Under the pieces are notes generated by a model. The model searched no databases and was not told the origin of the DNA. It saw only the letters and a list, made by a program, of their open reading frames with translations. Made by a program: the position numbers and the translations under genes. This document shows positions 6,359-9,726 of a stretch of 9,726 nucleotides of DNA, in pieces. How positions within the stretch are numbered: the stretch's first letter is position 1; every line of letters begins with the position of its first letter. This DNA is from JAZGBC01 sp036444495 (lineage in GTDB: Bacteria > Pseudomonadota > Alphaproteobacteria > Kiloniellales > J153), in the NCBI GenBank assembly GCA_036444495.1, contig JAZGBC010000121.1, positions 1 to 9,726 of the forward strand, read 5' to 3'.

Positions 6359-9022
6359 CTATGGGAAACAATACTGCATCTCGGTGAAGCGGGCGCGGAA
6401 GGTTTTCACCCGATCTCGCCAGGCGTCCTTGTCCCTGGCCTCCGCCTCGCGCACGATTTCGGCCAGAAGCGCCGCCAATTCGCGGAAGTCGTCTTCCTTC
6501 ATGCCGTAGCGGGTCATTTCGGGCGTGCCCATGCGCACGCCGCTGGCGGCGGCGAAACTGGGATCGTCGTGATAGGCCTGCGGGTTGGTGATCACGTTGT
6601 TGGCCTCCAGCACGTCGGCCACGAACTCGCCGCGCGCGCGCGCCGTGCGCAGCAGGACCTGGTGGGTCTCGGTGAAGCCGCAGGCCGGATCGCCCTCGAT
6701 CTCCAGCCCTTGATCGGCGAGCGCCCGGGCGAAGGCCTTGGCGTTGGCGATCACCTGCTTCGGGTACTCGTCCTTGAACCGGAGCATCTCGTAGGCCGCG
6801 CCCAGCAGGCCGAGCAGCGTGCCCAGGTGATGGTTGCTCACGTGGCCCGGGAAGGCGCGGCTTTCGATAAAGCCCCAAAGCTCCTCGAAGGGCGAGCCGT
6901 GGGTGATGTTGCTCAGGATGACGCCGCGCTGGGGCCCGAAGAAGGTCTTGTGCGTCGAGCCGGTGACGAAGTCGGCGCCCTCTGCAAGCGGATCCTGATA
7001 GTGCGGGCCGAGCAGCCCCAGCACGTGCGCGCCGTCGAACATGATGAGCGGGCGTTGGGGATTGTCCTTGCCGAAGAGGTCGAAGACGAAATCGGCGATC
7101 TCCTTGACCGGTTCCGTCTGGATGATGACGCTGCGCCCGAAGATGATGAGCTCGGGCTGGGTCCGCTCGATGATGCGCTTCGTGCCCTCCACCTCGATAC
7201 GGTGCGGGTTGTCCTTCCGGATCGGGAAGTGCTCCACCGCCGGGCGTCCGGTCTCGGGATCGAGCGCGATGTAGTTCTTCAGCGCGCCCATGGGCTGGGC
7301 GCTCAGATGCCCACCCTTGTTGAGATCATGCACCAGTACCCGCGAGATCAGGCCCGGGGTGCGGCCGCTCTTGCGCCGGTTGCGGAACTGCTTGAGCCCG
7401 TCGTAGACCGTGTCGTTGGCCATCTGGCCGCTGATCACCCGCGGCTCCACGCTGGTGCAGCCGAAGAAGGTCCGGAGCGCGGCCTTCAGGTCCTCCTCCC
7501 GGTCCATGATGAAGCTCGTGCCCTTGTAGTAGCGCACGTCGGGCGCGTCGGGGCCGAGCGCCCTGACCCGGCTGTGCTCATTGTAGCGGCTGGCCGGGTC
7601 GGCGTTGCACAGCCGGTCCACGTAGGCCGAGGTGGTTTGTTCCGAGGGAATGAGATTGATGCACTCCTGGCGCCGCCAGCGGGTGTTCTCCGCGCTCGCC
7701 TCGGTCAGGCGCGCGGCGAGGGCGGGCAGCTGCGCCGGGTCGACCTCCTCGTGCGGCCGGGGCTCGGTAAAGCCCGTGTAGGGCCGGGTATAGGGCGCCG
7801 CTGGCCAGAGGTTCTTCTCCACCAGCTCGGCCTCGAAGGTCTTGCCCCGGTCGTCCTCGATGCCGAGCACCACGGGCCGGTCGGTCCGGTAGCGCAGGTC
7901 CGAATCGATGAGAGCCAGGCCGATGGGGCGCAGCTCGTGCTTGTCCGAAGGCTTGGCCGTGATACCGGCGCCGAAGAACCGGGAGAAGGGCACGGAGGTG
8001 CCCGAGGTGACATAGCCCACGTGGCGGCCGTTGACGTGAACTTTGTAGCCGGCTCTGAGCGGTCGTTTGCCGGTGAAGACCGCGATGGGTTGCACCATGC
8101 GCTTGAGGATTCGCTCGTTCACCGGCTTGTCGATCTCGTGCCGCTTGATCTGGATGAATTCCTGGCGCTGCTCGAACAGCGCCTGCTTGCCGATGAAGTC
8201 GTGATGCTCGGTGAAGCGCACGCCGAAGGCGGCGAGCGCGTTCACGAAGATCGGAATCTCCCGGTCTTCGGCGTCCTGGCCCAGTTCGTGACCGTAGAGC
8301 GGCAGGCCCGCCTCCAGGCGCAGCGAGTCGCGCGCGCCCAGGCCCACGGGCAGCGCGCCCAGGTCCACCAGGCGCTGCCACAGCTCCACCGTGTGCTCGT
8401 GCTTGGGGAAGAGCTCGAAGCAGACCGCCTCGCCGGTATAGCCGGTGCGCGCCACGATCACCTCCTGCCCGTTCAGGCCGACCGTGGCGAGCCGGTTGCG
8501 CTTGTTCTCGGGCAGGGCGCCCTTGTCCAGGATCTGCTCCAGGATCTGCGAGGCCTGCGGGCCTTGCAGCGCGATCATGCCCAACTCCTCGCTGATGTCG
8601 GTCATGCCCGCGGTCTTGCCGTCCTTCTGGCCCTCGAGCCAGTCCCAGTCCTTCTCCCGGTTGCCGGCGTTGACCACGAGCAGGAAATGCTCCTCGCCCA
8701 GGCGGTAGAGGTAGGCGTCGTCGACCGCCCCGCCGTTCTCGTTGGCGATGAAGGTGTACTGCGACTCGCCGGGGCTAAGCGCCCGCGCATTGTTGGTCAG
8801 CGCGTGGACCAGGAAGTCCTCGGCCCCCGCGCCGCGCAGCTCGAAGCGGCCCATGTGCGAGACGTCGAACAGCCCGGCGTGACGCCGCGTGGCCAGGTGC
8901 TCCTGGATGGTCCCGGTCTTGTACTGCACCGGCATGTTCCAGCCGGCGAAGTCCACCAGCTTGCCGCCGTGCTCGGCGTGCCAGCCGTGCAGGACCGTGG
9001 CGCGCGGATTGGTCTCGGTCAT
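6359..9022 (-). CDS. gcvT/glyA: Fused glycine-cleavage T-protein (aminomethyltransferase) and serine hydroxymethyltransferase
   Basis: One uninterrupted 887-codon frame encodes two enzymes. Residues 1 to about 415 are GcvT, which takes the aminomethyl group from lipoyl H-protein to make 5,10-methylene-THF and ammonia. Visible signatures are FAGWNMPVQY (25-34), GLFDVSHMGRF (50-60), GGAVDD with the expected catalytic aspartate (Asp101), and ARDSLRLEAGLPLYGHEL (230-247). Residues about 423-887 are a PLP-dependent SHMT domain: LIPSEQTTS (Ser460, Glu461), YNEH (Tyr480, Glu482), RYYKG (497-501), SGQMAN (531-536), GGHL (His572, the PLP-stacking position), DGAHVLGL (Asp663, His666), STHKTFFGP with the Schiff-base Lys692, and SGVRMGTPEMTRYG (Arg830). 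The SHMT half is divergent and somewhat longer than the usual roughly 420 residues, with extra sequence near 484-496 and 545-562. No methionine occurs between 310 and 506, so separate translation of the second half is unlikely. AGGGA (minus strand, 9028-9032) lies five bases before the ATG. GcvH and GcvP are not in the window. Confidence 0.9.
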   Translation of the reverse strand: MTETNPRATVLHGWHAEHGGKLVDFAGWNMPVQYKTGTIQEHLATRRHAGLFDVSHMGRFELRGAGAEDFLVHALTNNARALSPGESQYTFIANENGGAVDDAYLYRLGEEHFLLVVNAGNREKDWDWLEGQKDGKTAGMTDISEELGMIALQGPQASQILEQILDKGALPENKRNRLATVGLNGQEVIVARTGYTGEAVCFELFPKHEHTVELWQRLVDLGALPVGLGARDSLRLEAGLPLYGHELGQDAEDREIPIFVNALAAFGVRFTEHHDFIGKQALFEQRQEFIQIKRHEIDKPVNERILKRMVQPIAVFTGKRPLRAGYKVHVNGRHVGYVTSGTSVPFSRFFGAGITAKPSDKHELRPIGLALIDSDLRYRTDRPVVLGIEDDRGKTFEAELVEKNLWPAAPYTRPYTGFTEPRPHEEVDPAQLPALAARLTEASAENTRWRRQECINLIPSEQTTSAYVDRLCNADPASRYNEHSRVRALGPDAPDVRYYKGTSFIMDREEDLKAALRTFFGCTSVEPRVISGQMANDTVYDGLKQFRNRRKSGRTPGLISRVLVHDLNKGGHLSAQPMGALKNYIALDPETGRPAVEHFPIRKDNPHRIEVEGTKRIIERTQPELIIFGRSVIIQTEPVKEIADFVFDLFGKDNPQRPLIMFDGAHVLGLLGPHYQDPLAEGADFVTGSTHKTFFGPQRGVILSNITHGSPFEELWGFIESRAFPGHVSNHHLGTLLGLLGAAYEMLRFKDEYPKQVIANAKAFARALADQGLEIEGDPACGFTETHQVLLRTARARGEFVADVLEANNVITNPQAYHDDPSFAAASGVRMGTPEMTRYGMKEDDFRELAALLAEIVREAEARDKDAWRDRVKTFRARFTEMQYCFP

Positions 9023-9084
9023 GTGCGTCCCTGTTGGATGTCTTGCCGGGAGAGTTTAGGGCAGGCGGGCAGGACAGGGAAATA

Positions 9085-9110
9085 CCCGGCTGCTCCCCAG
9101 CGAGGCCGGG
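9085..9110. repeat. Hairpin in the leader of the GcvT-SHMT gene
   Basis: CCCGGC (9085-9090) pairs exactly with GCCGGG (9105-9110). Inside this, GCT (9092-9094) pairs with AGC (9099-9101) around a four-base loop, leaving small unpaired bases between the two stems. It lies 63-88 bases upstream of the GcvT-SHMT start codon. No U-tract follows on the minus strand, so it is not a clear terminator. It could be leader RNA structure. Confidence 0.35.
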
Positions 9111-9160
9111 CCCGCGGGACAAGGGGGGCTCAAGGCGGACCACTCCAGGGGGGAGGCGCC

Positions 9161-9226
9161 TGCGCCAGAGGGTCTCCAGGTCTGCGCCAGAGGATCTCCA
9201 GGCCCGCGTCAGAGGGTCTCCAGGCT
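9161..9226. repeat. Three tandem copies of a 22-bp repeat
   Basis: Units at 9161-9182, 9183-9204 and 9205-9226 share the core CCAGAGGGTCTCCAGG. Over their first 20 bases, unit 2 differs from unit 1 at one position (GGATCT for GGGTCT) and unit 3 differs from unit 1 at two (CGCGTC for TGCGCC). There are no spacers, so this is a tandem repeat and not a CRISPR array. The 22-bp period is close to two DNA helical turns, which would place bound proteins on the same face. It lies about 140-205 bp upstream of the GcvT-SHMT start. Confidence 0.8.
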
Positions 9227-9330
9227 CCGCGGCGCCAGGCGAACGGTCATCCTCCCCCCCCTGCCGGGCGGACGGCCAACTCCCACCCGGGGGACCGCCA
9301 TCCCTCAAAAGTCCGGGGAAAAAATTTCGT

Positions 9331-9354
9331 CTTTACGTTTACGTAAACGTAAAG
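9331..9354. promoter_or_regulatory. Perfect 24-bp palindrome, probable LiuR-type MerR operator
   Basis: The left half CTTTACGTTTAC (9331-9342) is followed immediately by its exact reverse complement (9343-9354). From memory of the family, LiuR-type MerR regulators of branched-chain amino acid catabolism recognise AT-rich palindromes built on TTTACGT and ACGTAAA, and this site fits. It lies 58 bp upstream of the MerR start codon. Its AT-rich composition stands out from the GC-rich surroundings. The assignment to the adjacent regulator is an inference. Confidence 0.75.
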
Positions 9355-9360
9355 TAGTAT
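9332..9360 (+). promoter_or_regulatory. Candidate sigma-70 promoter for the MerR-family gene, overlapped by the palindrome
   Basis: TTTACG (9332-9337) resembles a -35 box and TAGTAT (9355-9360) a -10 box, with a 17-bp spacer. The palindrome covers the -35 element and the whole spacer, so a bound regulator would sit directly on the promoter. This arrangement suits autoregulation. The boxes are matched by eye only. Confidence 0.45.
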
Positions 9361-9412
9361 CTTTTGCTCTTACCCTTAGGTTGGTGAGGGGCCCTGAGCC
9401 CTGAGGAGAGGT

Positions 9413-9726
9413 ATGGAGACCACCTACGGCATCGCGGAGCTGGCGCGGGAGTTCGGCGTCACGGCGCGCACCATCCGCTTTTACGAGGCGGAGGGCATGC
9501 TGAGCCCGGCGCGCGAGGGGCAGCGGCGCATCTACCGGCCGCGCGACCGCACGCGCCTGAAGCTGATCCTGCGCGGCCGGCGCATCGGCTTTACCCTCGC
9601 CGAGGTGGGGGGGATCATCGACCTCTACGACGCGCCGGTGGGCGAGGCCGGGCAGCTCGAATACCTGCTGAACAAGATCGCGGCCCGCCGGGCCGAGCTG
9701 GAGGCCAAGCGGGAGGATATCGAAGC
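9413..9726 (+). CDS. MerR-family transcriptional regulator, LiuR-like (C-terminus beyond the right edge)
   Basis: The frame is open from the ATG at 9413 to the window end, 104 full codons. GAGGAGAGG ends one base before the ATG, giving a strong though close Shine-Dalgarno match. Residues about 4-25 form the MerR helix-turn-helix (YGIAELAREFGVTARTIRFY), followed by the wing (EAEGMLSPAREGQRRIYRPRD) and the helices LKLILRGRRIGFTLAEVGGIIDLYD. A helical stretch (about 80-104, LLNKIAARRAELEAKREDIE) begins the dimerisation coiled coil. The ILRGRRIGF and IIDLYD sequences resemble the LiuR group, which controls leucine/isovalerate and related acyl-CoA degradation genes; its targets often follow directly downstream, here outside the window. 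No cysteine occurs in the visible part, which argues against a metal-sensing MerR, though the metal-binding end is mostly missing. Confidence 0.88.
   Translation, partial: METTYGIAELAREFGVTARTIRFYEAEGMLSPAREGQRRIYRPRDRTRLKLILRGRRIGFTLAEVGGIIDLYDAPVGEAGQLEYLLNKIAARRAELEAKREDIE

Larger units (their letters stand above)
9023..9412. other. Non-coding intergenic region between the divergent GcvT-SHMT and MerR genes
   Basis: About 390 bp with no credible gene. From left to right it holds the ribosome binding site and leader of the GcvT-SHMT gene, a GC-rich hairpin, a three-copy tandem repeat, a GC-rich stretch with homopolymer runs of C and G (about 9240-9320), and a sharp switch to AT-rich DNA around 9320-9365 that contains a palindromic operator and promoter. 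Next to the MerR gene are a possible leader hairpin (CCCTTA 9373-9378 with TGAGGG 9385-9390, one G-T pair) and a doubled CCCTGAG (9392-9405) followed by the Shine-Dalgarno sequence. Confidence 0.8.

Noticed and set aside
9161..9226. CRISPR array
   Set aside because: The repeat units abut with no spacers, and there are no cas genes in the window.
9023..9240. Glycine riboswitch upstream of the GcvT-SHMT gene
   Set aside because: Expected from the gene function, and AAACTCTC near 9051-9058 (minus strand) hints at it, but the conserved aptamer core (GCCGAAGGRGCAA-like) and the matching P1 strand are not visible.
9209..9250. A 13-residue leader peptide on the minus strand ending inside the tandem repeat
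   Set aside because: An ATG follows GGAGG but with no spacing, the peptide has no run of regulatory codons, and nothing shows that it is translated.
8775..9308. A 177-codon minus-strand frame overlapping the GcvT N-terminus
   Set aside because: It runs through the tandem repeat and then out of frame into GcvT, and has no recognisable domain.
6353..9346. A 997-codon plus-strand open frame antisense to the GcvT-SHMT gene
   Set aside because: It mirrors the GC-rich codons of the real gene, shows no recognisable domain, and the minus-strand frame has clear GcvT and SHMT motifs.

Overview
The window is GC-rich, gene-dense DNA that looks alphaproteobacterial, probably Rhodospirillales-like. The support is gene content: a MaeB-type malic enzyme with a phosphotransacetylase tail, MgtE, a class III cyclase carrying TolB-like and TPR modules, and a LiuR-type MerR regulator. 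The lineage is an inference from protein style, because no rRNA or other marker gene is present. I see no mobile element, tRNA, CRISPR array or phage gene.

Layout. The left edge holds the N-terminal part of lipB (octanoyltransferase) on the minus strand. A 240-bp divergent intergenic region with several inverted repeats separates it from a plus-strand pair, maeB-mgtE, whose stop and start codons overlap (ATGA), so translation is probably coupled. mgtE converges on a minus-strand gene for a membrane-anchored adenylate/guanylate cyclase with only 18 bp between them. Upstream of the cyclase, also on the minus strand, is an 887-codon gene that fuses a complete GcvT (glycine-cleavage T-protein) to a complete serine hydroxymethyltransferase domain. 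A non-coding region of about 390 bp follows. It holds a three-copy 22-bp tandem repeat, a leader hairpin and a perfect 24-bp palindrome. It ends at the start of a MerR-family gene that runs off the right edge.

How the parts fit. The GcvT-SHMT fusion would join two consecutive steps. The T-protein makes 5,10-methylene-THF from the aminomethyl-lipoyl H-protein, and SHMT uses that methylene-THF plus glycine to make serine. LipB supplies the octanoyl group that becomes the lipoyl cofactor of H-protein and the 2-oxoacid dehydrogenases, so it is metabolically related, but it is not in the same operon. MaeB makes pyruvate and NADPH from malate and needs a divalent cation; MgtE imports Mg2+. The 24-bp palindrome has the form known for LiuR-type regulators of branched-chain amino acid and acyl-CoA catabolism. 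It overlaps a plausible promoter for the MerR gene, suggesting autoregulation; it may also affect the divergent fusion gene.

The most interesting item is the GcvT-SHMT fusion. The paired palindrome and regulator come next.
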